Shown here: positions 27,018 to 36,196 of the stretch, in pieces
Layout: the number at the start of each line of letters is the position of its first letter
Position numbering within the stretch: the first letter of the stretch is position 1
Source of the DNA: an uncultured Bacteroides sp.
GTDB taxonomy: Bacteria; Bacteroidota; Bacteroidia; Bacteroidales; Bacteroidaceae
NCBI GenBank assembly: GCA_949294185.1
Contig: CASFGA010000001.1
Location: 124,001-188,000, forward strand
Direction: 5' to 3'
Length of the DNA stretch: 64,000 nucleotides
The notes under the pieces: model-generated
Told to the model about the DNA's origin: nothing
The model's database searches: none
The model's input: only the letters and a program-made list of their open reading frames with translations
Translations under genes and position numbers: made by a program

Positions 27018-28628
27018 TTATTTTATACGTTTATAATCGAAGAAATCCACATCTACATATCCGCCAAGACTCTTTGTAGCATAATTGAAAATCGCATATT
27101 TAGTTCCCATAAACAGACGGCGGTAATCAAATATCATCTTAAAGTCTGTTCCAATCTTCTTCCAATCCTTATTATCAAGGCTGTAATAGAAGGTGGCAAT
27201 ATCACGATTCACACGGAAATCACCGTCAATCCGCAGATAAACGATATCTTTTGTCAGTTCAACCCGCTCCTTTTCCTCTACCTTCAGCCCGGTTACAGCC
27301 TTATCCGAATTGCTCAGACTCACCACATTCGTTGACATTGTGAGGTATCTCTTCCCATTTTCTGCTATGACAGACAGCAGGCCGGCATCTCCATTAAATG
27401 CGCTGAATCCTGCCACATCACCGTCTTTCATCTGTGAAACATCAAGCGAAACTATAGCCGAACACTCCGGCCCTTCCATCCGTTGGGTCAGTGTATTAGG
27501 AGCCCAGAAAATATTCTCCACTATCCGACTCGTCTTCAAGCGCAGATATCCCGGGCGTTCGTCTAATGACCACGCTTCATTTACCGGGTTATGATTCCAC
27601 TGCCAATTAATCTTCATTTCCTTTTTACCGAAATCATCGCTCACAACCAACGGTATCTGCGGACTTCCCTGCACGGGCTTTTCCATCACTTCGGGTACTC
27701 TGCCGTTCTCGTCTCCCAGTATCGGCCATCCGTCTATCCACCGGCAAGGCATCAGTGTCAATACACGACCGACTCCTCCTCTATCTTGGAAAATCACGCC
27801 ATACCAGTTTCCCTTCGCATCATCCACTATACATCCCTGTCCTACGTAAGGGAATCCCGCAAAATCGGATTCCAATATAACCTTTTTTTCATAAGGGCCG
27901 GTTATCTTGTCTGCTCTATAGCAAACCTGCCGTCTCTTGCCTCCCGCAGGCCATGAAATCATAAGCAAATAATACTTTCCATCATGCTTAATGACACGGC
28001 TGCCCTCCAGCAAACCGTTTTCCGACTCGTCTCTTTCGAATATTTTCATATCGACTCCGCCCGGCTGCACATCAGTCAAGTCCGGTTTCAACTCGCGCAA
28101 CTGCCCGGTTCCATAGAACACATACACGCGCCCGTCATCATCAAAGAACAAAGATGCATCATGAAAATGAGGCGTACGGGCTACAAGTTCCCACTTGCCC
28201 TTAGGATCTTCGGTGGCATAGACATATCCTCTGAAAGGCTTGTCATTGGGAGAAAAATAGGCATAAAACTTCCCGTTGTGATAACGGATGGATGTTGCCC
28301 ACTGGCCACGACCATAAGCCGTACATCCGTTCAAGTCATAATTAGGCGTATCCGTCAGTTTATCGAACAAGTAACTGACAATCTCCCAATTTACCAAGTC
28401 TTTGGAATGCATGATGGGCGCACCCGGCATCAGGTGCATGGTGGTGCTGACCAGATAGAAATCATCCCCCACACGGATTACATCAGGATCAGGTACATCA
28501 CTCCACAGCATCGGATTGGTAAAAGTCCCATCCCCATTATCACTTGACTGCGCCTGTACGGAAGGTGTTACCGACAGAAAACAGAAGGCTGTCAAAACCA
28601 AAAACAAACAACGTGCTTTCATAATCAT
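27018..28628 (-). CDS. GH43 glycosidase with C-terminal beta-sandwich
   Basis: 536 residues with a signal peptide ending VQAQ. The propeller carries base Asp in VPDPDVIRVGDD, the modulating Asp in FHDASLFFDDDG, and acid Glu in LLEGSRVIKHDG. From about residue 330 a concanavalin-like beta-sandwich follows (VVSDDFGKKE to VDVDFFDYKRIK). The open active-site phrase STTMHLMPGAPIMHS is found in GH43 members acting on arabinoxylan or xylo-oligosaccharides; either arabinofuranosidase or beta-xylosidase is possible. It lies two bases after GH95 and seven before GH146 in the operon. Confidence 0.82.
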   Translation of the reverse strand: MIMKARCLFLVLTAFCFLSVTPSVQAQSSDNGDGTFTNPMLWSDVPDPDVIRVGDDFYLVSTTMHLMPGAPIMHSKDLVNWEIVSYLFDKLTDTPNYDLNGCTAYGRGQWATSIRYHNGKFYAYFSPNDKPFRGYVYATEDPKGKWELVARTPHFHDASLFFDDDGRVYVFYGTGQLRELKPDLTDVQPGGVDMKIFERDESENGLLEGSRVIKHDGKYYLLMISWPAGGKRRQVCYRADKITGPYEKKVILESDFAGFPYVGQGCIVDDAKGNWYGVIFQDRGGVGRVLTLMPCRWIDGWPILGDENGRVPEVMEKPVQGSPQIPLVVSDDFGKKEMKINWQWNHNPVNEAWSLDERPGYLRLKTSRIVENIFWAPNTLTQRMEGPECSAIVSLDVSQMKDGDVAGFSAFNGDAGLLSVIAENGKRYLTMSTNVVSLSNSDKAVTGLKVEEKERVELTKDIVYLRIDGDFRVNRDIATFYYSLDNKDWKKIGTDFKMIFDYRRLFMGTKYAIFNYATKSLGGYVDVDFFDYKRIK

Positions 28629-28630
28629 AA

Positions 28631-31078
28631 TTAATTTCGGGTTACATAATAATCTTTTCCTGCCTCCGTCTCTATATCATACTCATAAATACGGTACAAT
28701 ATAGGTTCTTGCGGACAGGCAAGCTCTTTTGAAATCAAAGGCTTCTTGATGACAGCCGGAGCATACAAGGGGTTCGGACATTCTTCACCCGCAGCCACCG
28801 CCTTCAGCCCGTCACCTTTCAACGGTACATAAGAGCGAATACGCAATATGCCCCCTATGCGGGAATGTATCTTGGCTTCACGCAACTGGATTCCGTCCCA
28901 CTTCATGTCAACAACAAAGCCTCCACGAGCGACCAAACCCTCGACACTACCCTCGCGCCATACATCGGGCAAGGCGGGAAGCAAATGGACAGCTCCGTCA
29001 TGGCTCTGCAACAACATTTCGGCGATGCCGGCCGTATAGCCAAAATTCCCGTCAATCTGGAAAGGTGGATGCGCATCAAACAAGTTCGGATAGGTACGTC
29101 CGTCCGGATATTTCCGTATCATACGGTCATTGGGAAGAAGCCGAATCATATTTTGGATAATCCGAAAAGCATGGTTTCCATCAAGCATACGTGCCCAGAA
29201 ATTAATCTTCCAACCGATACTCCACCCTGTAGCCATATCTCCGCGCTGTATCAACGTATTTTTTGCTGCCTGAAACAATTCCGGATTGAGCAATGGAGAA
29301 ATCTGGTTGCTCGGATACAAACCATACAGATGCGAGATATGCCGATGTTCATCTCTCGGATTATCCACATCTTCCAACCATTCCTGCAACTGGTTGTAAC
29401 GCCCAATCTGCATCGGAGGAAGCCTGTCCAACATCTTCTTCAAGGAATCCTGATAAGAAACATCCTCACCCAAAATCTGCGCCGCCTGCAAAGTATTGTT
29501 CAATGCATCAAATGCAATCTGATTGTCCATCGTACAACCTGCGGTTATGGAAGTCCCCACTCCGTCCGGGCCATGCTCGGGAGAAACCGACGGCACGGTG
29601 ACCATCCATTTATATTGGGGATGCTCGGTCAAAGTAGAAAGGAAAAAGTCCGCTGTCCCTTTCAATACCGGATAATACTGACGCAAGAATTCCTTGTCGC
29701 CTGTAAACAAATAGTGCTGCCACAAGTGCTGGGCCACCCACGCGCCCCCATTCGGCCAAAGTCCGGCATCCGCAAAATCAATCGGGCCCGTCACCCGCCA
29801 CAAATCTGTATTATGATGGGCGACCCATCCCTTAGCTCCATAAAGCATCTTTGCCGTCTCCTGCCCCGTTACTGACAAGTCTTTTGCCATCGCAAAAAGC
29901 GGCTCGTGAGTTTCCGACAGGTTCGTCACCTCTGCCGGCCAATAATTCATTTCAGCATTGATATTGATGGTATACTTACTGTCCCACGGAGCATTGAATT
30001 CCTTATTCCAAAGTCCCTGCAAATTGGCGGGCTGCCCTCCCGGCTGCGAAGAAGAAATCAGCAGATAACGCCCGTACTGGAAGAGTAAAGCGGCCATTGA
30101 CGGGTCTTTCCCCTGATTGAAATTCTGAATGCGCAATACCGTTTCCTCTTTCGAGGCTTCAGTTTCGGGCAGACATAAACGTACGCGGTCAAACTGCTCC
30201 TTATATAATTCCGTATGTTTTGCCAAAGCGGTTTCATAGGGCAATTTTACAGCCGCCTTGAGATAATCCGAAGCACGTTTCGATGCATTGCCGCTCACAT
30301 CGTGATAGTTGACAAAGTTCGTTGCCGCTGAAATATAAAGGGTTGCCTCGGTAGCCCGCTCCACCACCAGACTTTCCTTTTCTTTTTTCAGCCTGCCGTC
30401 TGTCTTTATCTGCGTACGGCATTCGGCATGAAGAGCAGCCGGAACCTGTTCCTGCTCCACTCCCTCACAGTTTAAGACCAAGTCTTTTCCTTTTATCTTG
30501 ACGGCCGAAGGCAAAGAACAACTGTATGACACTGAAAAATTCAAGGCATCAGCCTTGTCCGCCTCTATATGCATCACGACAACATGATCGGCAAACGAGG
30601 CGAATACCGTACGTGTATAAGTGACTCCATCCACCTTATAACGGGTCGTTGCGGTAGCATTCTCCAGATTTAAATCCCGATAAAAATCCGTAGCCTGCTC
30701 GTGTCCGGCAAAATCTATGAACAGGCTTCCCAACGGCAAGAAGCGCATCCCGTGATGAGGAGTAAAGAAGTTTTTGTCAAGCAATGCCTGAGCCTCCTTA
30801 TTTTTTCCCTCGAATATCAGTCGGCGTACCTTATCCAACACAGGAAGAGCATTAGGATTATTGTTATTATGAGGAGAGCCCGCCCAGAATGTCTCCTCAT
30901 TCAACTGCAATTCTTCACGGGCCGTACCCCCGAAAACCATAGCCCCCATGTGGGAATTACCTACAGGAAGCGCCTCCGACCAATTGGCCGCAGGCTTGCT
31001 GTACCATAACTTTAAATCTTGCGCGTAGCTACACCCCGTCGCTACCAACAGCATCAACGCCAATAAACCCTTCTTCAT
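28631..31078 (-). CDS. GH95 alpha-L-fucosidase / alpha-L-galactosidase
   Basis: An 815-residue exported protein. The N-terminus [20 protein letters not shown] could be a lipoprotein signal (ATGC) or an ordinary signal peptide cut after YAQ. GH95 landmarks are [24 protein letters not shown] at the start of the mature protein (given here as two overlapping stretches of the family motif), [12 protein letters not shown] with the two catalytic-site asparagines, and [12 protein letters not shown] with the general-acid/base region Asp. GH95 enzymes invert alpha-1,2-L-fucose; a PUL-encoded branch acts on alpha-L-galactose of complex xylans, which fits this neighbourhood better. The distinction needs biochemistry or phylogeny. 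Confidence 0.88.
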   Translation of the reverse strand: MKKGLLALMLLVATGCSYAQDLKLWYSKPAANWSEALPVGNSHMGAMVFGGTAREELQLNEETFWAGSPHNNNNPNALPVLDKVRRLIFEGKNKEAQALLDKNFFTPHHGMRFLPLGSLFIDFAGHEQATDFYRDLNLENATATTRYKVDGVTYTRTVFASFADHVVVMHIEADKADALNFSVSYSCSLPSAVKIKGKDLVLNCEGVEQEQVPAALHAECRTQIKTDGRLKKEKESLVVERATEATLYISAATNFVNYHDVSGNASKRASDYLKAAVKLPYETALAKHTELYKEQFDRVRLCLPETEASKEETVLRIQNFNQGKDPSMAALLFQYGRYLLISSSQPGGQPANLQGLWNKEFNAPWDSKYTININAEMNYWPAEVTNLSETHEPLFAMAKDLSVTGQETAKMLYGAKGWVAHHNTDLWRVTGPIDFADAGLWPNGGAWVAQHLWQHYLFTGDKEFLRQYYPVLKGTADFFLSTLTEHPQYKWMVTVPSVSPEHGPDGVGTSITAGCTMDNQIAFDALNNTLQAAQILGEDVSYQDSLKKMLDRLPPMQIGRYNQLQEWLEDVDNPRDEHRHISHLYGLYPSNQISPLLNPELFQAAKNTLIQRGDMATGWSIGWKINFWARMLDGNHAFRIIQNMIRLLPNDRMIRKYPDGRTYPNLFDAHPPFQIDGNFGYTAGIAEMLLQSHDGAVHLLPALPDVWREGSVEGLVARGGFVVDMKWDGIQLREAKIHSRIGGILRIRSYVPLKGDGLKAVAAGEECPNPLYAPAVIKKPLISKELACPQEPILYRIYEYDIETEAGKDYYVTRN

Positions 31079-31080
31079 AA

Positions 31081-31947
31081 TTATCTGTTAAATACATTTG
31101 AAACAAAAGACAAACATTGATACAAGGCAGAATGCCAGTATTCCCAATCATGTCCGCCATCGCGCACCCGGAACTGGCATGGTATTCCCGCGTTGCGCAT
31201 CGCCTGGAAAAACTCGATGTTGCGGTCAAGCAAAAAATCATCGTCCCCGCAATCGACGAACCAGGCAACCGTCCGCAGTCCGGCTTTAACCTGCTCATCA
31301 GCCTGCAAGACAAAATCAATGCAGCTGTGTTCTATTACCGAACGGGTCAAGATAGCGAGCTTATCGTCCGGATTGTCGAATCTGGCCGCGCCCTGCTCAG
31401 GAATAGACATCAGGGCGCTCATGGCATAAACGGCCGAAAACTTATCACTATGCCGCAAACCATAGGCAGTCGCACCTCCGCCTCCCATAGACAAACCGGC
31501 CACTGCACGGTGTCTTTTGTCTCCCTTTACCCTATACTTCTTTTCCACATAAGGCAGGAATTCGTCATAAAAGAAAGTTTCATAACTCCATCCCGGCATG
31601 TCAAAATACCCGTTCCATATATTCTTATAGATGTCTCCGCCCGCATTCGGCGTTATGATGACCATTTCTTCCGCCTCTCCGCTCGCTATCAGCCGGTCGG
31701 CTACCTCCTGCAAATGTCCGCGCCATGCCCAGTCCGAATTGGTCTGCGACATACCATGCAGCAGATAAAGCACCGGATATGTCCGCCCGGCATCCTGTTC
31801 AAAAGAGGGCGGCAGATATACCGTATAGGCCCTGTCGTCATTCAATACTTTACTAAACACCGTGTCGGTCACAATTCTGCTACGGGAATAAGCCGTTTGG
31901 GCTATAGCCATAAAAAAAATAGCCAAGAAGAAAAAATGTTTTTTCAT
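31081..31947 (-). CDS. CE1-type esterase (feruloyl esterase candidate), copy 2; first gene of the ten-gene operon
   Basis: A 288-residue alpha/beta-hydrolase; the signal peptide ends TAYS. The oxyanion region is LYLLHGMSQ, the nucleophile elbow GLSMGGGG has Ser153, the acid is in VDCGDDDF, and the histidine is in DGGHDWEYW near residue 272. It is the promoter-proximal gene of the minus operon that runs to 15499, two bases upstream of GH95. The promoter at 31972-32003 and the regulator repeats at 32011-32058 lie directly in front. Removing ferulate or acetate early would open the substrate to the glycosidases that follow. Confidence 0.8.
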   Translation of the reverse strand: MKKHFFFLAIFFMAIAQTAYSRSRIVTDTVFSKVLNDDRAYTVYLPPSFEQDAGRTYPVLYLLHGMSQTNSDWAWRGHLQEVADRLIASGEAEEMVIITPNAGGDIYKNIWNGYFDMPGWSYETFFYDEFLPYVEKKYRVKGDKRHRAVAGLSMGGGGATAYGLRHSDKFSAVYAMSALMSIPEQGAARFDNPDDKLAILTRSVIEHSCIDFVLQADEQVKAGLRTVAWFVDCGDDDFLLDRNIEFFQAMRNAGIPCQFRVRDGGHDWEYWHSALYQCLSFVSNVFNR

Positions 31948-31971
31948 AGGATGCCGTTTTTATTGTTTAAG

Positions 31972-32003
31972 CAAAAGTAGCGATGTATGTGCAAAACGGC
32001 AAA
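31972..32003 (-). promoter_or_regulatory. Promoter of the ten-gene PUL operon
   Basis: On the minus strand TTTG (32003-32000), a 20-base spacer and TACTTTTG (31979-31972) match the Bacteroidales consensus completely. Transcription would start near 31965, about 18 bases before the ATG at 31947. Confidence 0.75.
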
Positions 32004-32010
32004 CATATTC

Positions 32011-32058
32011 GAGACAGATATTTATATCTACGTTACAAATCCTGCCTGTCACGTTTCA
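32011..32058 (-). promoter_or_regulatory. Regulator direct repeat, site A (PUL operon promoter)
   Basis: Read on the minus strand: TGAAAC (32058-32053), 15 bases, TGTAAC (32037-32032), 15 bases, then TGTCTC (32016-32011), a degenerate third copy. The period is exactly 21 bp. The third copy is followed by 31 bases and the -7 box, the same distance seen for the proximal half-sites of sites C and D. Binding by the AraC domain of the hybrid regulator is inferred. Confidence 0.65.
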
Positions 32059-32172
32059 CAATCATACATTTTCCACCTGCAAATGTAATATATCCTCCCG
32101 CATACCACAGCAAGCCGACGAGCGGGAGATTTCATTTCCTCCCTGTCTTTTACAGCTGTATCACAGGATGTA

Positions 32173-32199
32173 TGTAACATACATTACAAAAACTGAAAC
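32173..32199 (+). promoter_or_regulatory. Regulator direct repeat, site D (GH43 promoter)
   Basis: TGTAAC (32173-32178), 15 bases, TGAAAC (32194-32199). The proximal half-site is 31 bases upstream of the TATCTTTG -7 box at 32231. The whole block resembles site C over about 35 bases (GGAT, ATGTAAC, ACAA, TGAAAC at the same relative positions). A chance palindrome TGTATGTAACATACA (32169-32183) overlaps the first half-site. Confidence 0.65.
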
Positions 32200-32230
32200 A
32201 CAAGCCTTATCCGATTTCCGTATTATCCTT

Positions 32231-32238
32231 TATCTTTG
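32231..32238 (+). promoter_or_regulatory. -7 box of the GH43 gene at 32284
   Basis: TATCTTTG, a perfect TAnnTTTG. No TTTG is found at -33; the position holds TTATC. This is what would be expected of a promoter that depends on an activator bound at the repeat just upstream. Confidence 0.65.
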
Positions 32239-32283
32239 CATCATTCAATACCATTAAAAATGTTTTATTAATAAAAGCAAGCC

Positions 32284-33996
32284 ATGAAAAATTATCTAAG
32301 TTTAATCGCCTTGGGCACATTGGGCTTATTTGCCGCATCTTGCGCCGACAACAAAATGGCAGTCACTCCCGGCACTCCGGTATTCAGCAGTTTCACCTAT
32401 ATCGGACAAGACCCTGTCTATGATAAGAACCCGATTTCCGAAAACGAATTCTATACTCCCATCCTGCAAGGGTGCTATCCAGACCCGAGCATCTGCAAAA
32501 AGGGAAATGACTATTACATCGTATGCTCCTCTTTCGCAATCAATCCGGGAGTACCCATCTTCCATTCCAACGACTTGGTAAACTGGAAACAAATCGGTCA
32601 TGTCTTGGAACGTCCCTCACAATTGAAGGTGGAAGACACGGGCATCAGTGCCGGAGTATACGCTCCAACCATCCGTTACAACCCCAACAACGACACATTC
32701 TATATGATCACCACCCAGTTTGCCGGCGGATTCGGTAACATTATCGTAAAGACAAAAGACCCGATGCAGGGATGGGGCGACCCTATCAAGCTGAATTTTG
32801 AAGGCATTGACCCGTCCATCTTTTTCGATGACAACGGGAAAGCATACATCGTGCATAACGATGCCCCTCAAAAAGCACTTTACGAAGGTCACAGAGTCAT
32901 CAAGGTATGGGAATATGATGTAGAGAAAGACCAGGTCATCCCCGGAACAGACAAGGTTATCGTCAATGGAGGAGTAGACCTTTCACAAAAGCCTATATGG
33001 ATTGAAGCGCCCCATATCTACAAGAAAGACGGCAAATATTATCTGATGTGCGCGGAAGGCGGAACCGGAGACAACCACAGCGAGGTGATTTTCATCAGCA
33101 ATAATCCGACAGGGCCTTATACTCCCGCTCCCAACAACCCGATTCTCTCACAGCGTCATCTGGCAGCCGACCGTGCCGACAAGGTGGACTGGGCCGGCCA
33201 TGCTGATCTGGTGGAAGGGCCGGACGGCAAGTATTACGGCGTATTCCTCGCCATCCGCCCCAATGAACAGAACCGTGTAAATACAGGACGCGAGACATTC
33301 ATCCTTCCGGTCGACTGGACTGGTACGTTCCCCGTATTCGAAGGAGGCATGGAGCCCTTGAAAGCAAAGCTGAACACACCTGAAGGCGTAAAGAACCAAA
33401 CCGGCCTGAACGGCTTCTTGCCGAACGGGAACTTCACTTTCACCGACAACTTCTCGACTTCTCAATTAGACTATCGTTGGGTAGGAGTGAGAGGAGCAAG
33501 AGAAAAGTTCATTACAACTTCTGCCGACGGCCTGACCATCACGCCGTTTGATACGAACATCAAGGCTCCGCGGCCTACTTCCACACTGTTCTACCGCCAA
33601 CAGCATCTGCATTTCACCGCAACAACCACCCTGCATTATGCACCGCGAACTGAAAAAGATCTGGCCGGCATTGTCTGCTACCAGAGTGAAGGATTCAATT
33701 ATGTATTCGGCATAACCAAAAAGGGAGAGGACAACTGTCTGGTATTGCAGCGCACAAGCAAGGGAGAATCTGCAACTCTGGCAAGCATGACGGTGGATGA
33801 AACGAACCCGATAGACTTGCAAGTGAAAGCGGAAGGAGACAAATACACCTTCAGCTACTCTACAAACGGAAAGGACTTTCAGGCAATATGCGAACCGGTA
33901 TCGGGCGATATTCTTTCAACGAATGTAGCCGGAGGATTTACCGGAGCCATGATCGGACTTTACGCCACGACCTCCAATGATGCCGCCGCCCAGTAA
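32284..33996 (+). CDS. GH43 lipoprotein (beta-xylosidase / arabinofuranosidase)
   Basis: 570 residues with a lipoprotein signal (LFAASC, lipidated Cys20), so membrane-anchored. Propeller residues: base Asp in CYPDPSICKKGND, modulating Asp in GIDPSIFFDDNG, acid Glu in WIEAPHIYKKDG. Phrases such as SSFAINPGVPIFHSNDLVNW are typical of the beta-xylosidase-like GH43 branch. A C-terminal beta-sandwich (about 380-565) follows. Transcribed from its own promoter, divergent from the ten-gene operon, with site D upstream; a strong hairpin lies after the stop. Being a lipoprotein it may be displayed on the outer membrane, unlike most other enzymes here. Confidence 0.85.
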   Translation: MKNYLSLIALGTLGLFAASCADNKMAVTPGTPVFSSFTYIGQDPVYDKNPISENEFYTPILQGCYPDPSICKKGNDYYIVCSSFAINPGVPIFHSNDLVNWKQIGHVLERPSQLKVEDTGISAGVYAPTIRYNPNNDTFYMITTQFAGGFGNIIVKTKDPMQGWGDPIKLNFEGIDPSIFFDDNGKAYIVHNDAPQKALYEGHRVIKVWEYDVEKDQVIPGTDKVIVNGGVDLSQKPIWIEAPHIYKKDGKYYLMCAEGGTGDNHSEVIFISNNPTGPYTPAPNNPILSQRHLAADRADKVDWAGHADLVEGPDGKYYGVFLAIRPNEQNRVNTGRETFILPVDWTGTFPVFEGGMEPLKAKLNTPEGVKNQTGLNGFLPNGNFTFTDNFSTSQLDYRWVGVRGAREKFITTSADGLTITPFDTNIKAPRPTSTLFYRQQHLHFTATTTLHYAPRTEKDLAGIVCYQSEGFNYVFGITKKGEDNCLVLQRTSKGESATLASMTVDETNPIDLQVKAEGDKYTFSYSTNGKDFQAICEPVSGDILSTNVAGGFTGAMIGLYATTSNDAAAQ

Positions 33997-34050
33997 CCGG
34001 CGCCATCGCAACAGACCAAGATGATTCTTAAATTATAGTTTCAAACTTCA

Positions 34051-34100
34051 TAAAGAGCATAATCCCTTCAAACCGATTTGAATGCCGATTATGCTCTTTA
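34051..34100 (+). terminator. Strong hairpin between GH43 and GH97
   Basis: TAAAGAGCATAATC (34051-34064) pairs perfectly with GATTATGCTCTTTA (34087-34100). Inside the loop TTCAAA (34067-34072) pairs with TTTGAA (34077-34082) around CCGA. It is followed by TTTATCTCTT. It ends 16 bases before the GH97 start, so it can terminate the GH43 transcript and, on read-through, cover the GH97 start region. Confidence 0.75.
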
Positions 34101-34116
34101 TTTATCTCTTGACATT

Positions 34117-36033
34117 ATGCTTTCACTCCGAAATATAGCAGGAATCCCGCTCTTTTGCCTGATCTGTACGGCCGCATACGCTCATGATGTGACCATAACA
34201 TCGCCCGACGGCAGAATCTGCATCAAAGTGACCGACGGCGGAGAAAGTGCAGACAGACAGTCGGCCGGATTCAGCGTCGCGTATGACAAGACATGCATAC
34301 TGCCTTATGTCCGACTCGGCATGAATACTGACCAGTCCTCATTCGGACAAGACCTTACATTAGTTTCTGCCGGCTCTGCCCAAGCCATTGCAGAAGACTA
34401 TCGGATGATCACCGGCAAACGGAGCCACTGCCTCAACAAAGGAACCGAACAGACGATCTGCTTCGAAAATCGGGGCGGAGAACAGATGAATGTGACATTC
34501 CGTATATTCAATGACGGAATTGCCTTCCGATATGAACTCACCTCGAAAAGAGGCAAAGACAGCATCACCGATGAAAAGACCACGTATATCCTTCATGAAG
34601 GGACAAAACGATGGATGCAAATCTATTCCCCCGACAGTTACGAACGTTTCTTTCCGCCATCATCCGACGGGTATTCTCCCGATAACCCGAAAGCAAGCCT
34701 GTGGGGCTATCCTGCCCTCATACAGACTTCGGACTCCGTTTATGCCCTCCTGACCGAATCGGACATCCATCGAAACCACTGCTGCTCCTTCTTGAACAAC
34801 CAGACAGACCGCAACCAATACAAGGTATGTCTGGCAGACGAACGCCTTCCCTTTACCGACAAATGGACTTCTCCCTGGAGGCTTCTGATTGTCGGCTCTT
34901 TAGCAAACATTGTGGAATCCACGTTGGTAACCGATGTCGCCGCACCTTCGCAGATAAAAGATACTGACTGGATAAGGCCGGGAACGGCATCGTGGATATA
35001 TTGGGCCTACAATCACGGAACGAGAGACTTTCAACTTGTGAAGGAATACATTGATCTGGCGGCTGAAATGCACTGGCCTTACAACCTGATTGACTGGGAA
35101 TGGAGTCTGATGGGCAATGGAGGAAACATCCAGAATGCCCTGAACTATGCTGCAAGCAAAGGCATCAAGCCGTTTTTGTGGTACAATTCCAGCACCAATT
35201 GGGTGGGTGAACATGCTCCGCAGCCGCAATATCTCTTGAATACAAAAGAAAAGCGGGAGAAAGAATATGCCTGGCTACAGAAGATGGGGGTGGCAGGCCT
35301 GAAGATTGATTTCTTTCCGAACGACAAGGCAACGACCGTCAACTATTACCTTGACCTGCTGGAAGACGCCGCCCGCTACCAACTGATGATCAACTTCCAC
35401 GGCGCGACCATTCCGCGGGGATGGCAACGGACATACCCCAACCTGATGTCTGTGGAAGGAGTATACGGGGCGGAATGGTACAACAATACGCCCGTACTGA
35501 CCAAGCGGGCTGCCGCCCACAACGCGACCTTGCCTTTTACCCGCAATGTAGTAGGGCCGATGGACTATACTCCGGGAACTTTTTCCAACTCACAGCATCC
35601 CCATATCACCACCTATACACACGAACTGGCCTTGCCCATATTGTTTGAATGCGCCATCCAACACATGCCCGACCGGCCTTCCGCATACCGTTCGCTGCCT
35701 CAAGAAGTAAAAAAGCTCTTGTCCGCACTGCCTACGGCGTGGGATGACACCCGGCTGCTCACCGGATATCCGGGGACGGAGGTGGTTCTCGCACGGAGAA
35801 AGGGGGATGTATGGTATATCGCCGGAATAAACGGAACGGATGAAGAAAGGACTATCTGTTTTTCCACTGACCGGCTCCAGCTGTCCGACCAGACCAGCCA
35901 TTCAGTCACTTGGTTTAAAGACGGAAAGACAGACACTTGTTTCGACATTGAAAGCCAATCCCTCACGCCGGCCGAAAAAAACATACAGATTCCCTGTCGG
36001 CCACGCGGAGGATTCGTTGCCGTCATCAGATAA
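34117..36033 (+). CDS. GH97 glycosidase, retaining type (alpha-galactosidase candidate), copy 2
   Basis: 638 residues from the ATG at 34117, which gives a proper signal peptide (MLSLRNIAGIPLFCLICTAAYA). An upstream TTG at 34078 lies inside the preceding hairpin and was rejected. The N-terminal domain starts TSPDGRICIKVTDGG. The barrel carries GLKIDFFPND with the candidate nucleophile Asp near residue 398 and HGATIPRGWQRTYPN. The end RGGFVAVIR matches the GH97 C-terminal domain. It is diverged from the other GH97 in the operon. I see no -7 box between 33996 and 34117, so expression may depend on read-through from GH43. Confidence 0.83.
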   Translation: MLSLRNIAGIPLFCLICTAAYAHDVTITSPDGRICIKVTDGGESADRQSAGFSVAYDKTCILPYVRLGMNTDQSSFGQDLTLVSAGSAQAIAEDYRMITGKRSHCLNKGTEQTICFENRGGEQMNVTFRIFNDGIAFRYELTSKRGKDSITDEKTTYILHEGTKRWMQIYSPDSYERFFPPSSDGYSPDNPKASLWGYPALIQTSDSVYALLTESDIHRNHCCSFLNNQTDRNQYKVCLADERLPFTDKWTSPWRLLIVGSLANIVESTLVTDVAAPSQIKDTDWIRPGTASWIYWAYNHGTRDFQLVKEYIDLAAEMHWPYNLIDWEWSLMGNGGNIQNALNYAASKGIKPFLWYNSSTNWVGEHAPQPQYLLNTKEKREKEYAWLQKMGVAGLKIDFFPNDKATTVNYYLDLLEDAARYQLMINFHGATIPRGWQRTYPNLMSVEGVYGAEWYNNTPVLTKRAAAHNATLPFTRNVVGPMDYTPGTFSNSQHPHITTYTHELALPILFECAIQHMPDRPSAYRSLPQEVKKLLSALPTAWDDTRLLTGYPGTEVVLARRKGDVWYIAGINGTDEERTICFSTDRLQLSDQTSHSVTWFKDGKTDTCFDIESQSLTPAEKNIQIPCRPRGGFVAVIR

Positions 36034-36064
36034 ACAAGCGTGAAGCCAATCTATGGCACCTCAA

Positions 36065-36114
36065 AATTTTAGTCCCGCAGTGATGATTCGGACATTCACT
36101 GCGGGACTAAAATT
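36065..36114. terminator. Bidirectional terminator between GH97 and GH67
   Basis: A perfect 19-bp inverted repeat, AATTTTAGTCCCGCAGTGA (36065-36083) and TCACTGCGGGACTAAAATT (36096-36114), with a 12-base loop. It sits between the convergent GH97 (ends 36033) and GH67 (ends 36197); A/T tracts on both sides suit both directions. Confidence 0.88.
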
Positions 36115-36196
36115 ATCATAAGGTTCATCACGCAATTTCTTCCCGATGAAACGGCGGTTCTGCAAGTACAAAAGCCGCCGGTTCCCCTGTCAAAAA

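Noticed and set aside
32169..32183. Palindrome TGTATGTAACATACA as an independent operator
   Set aside because: It overlaps the TGTAAC half-site and has no counterpart at the other three sites, so the direct repeat explains the conservation better.
34078..34080. TTG as start of GH97 copy 2
   Set aside because: It lies in the loop of the strong hairpin; the ATG at 34117 gives a proper signal peptide.
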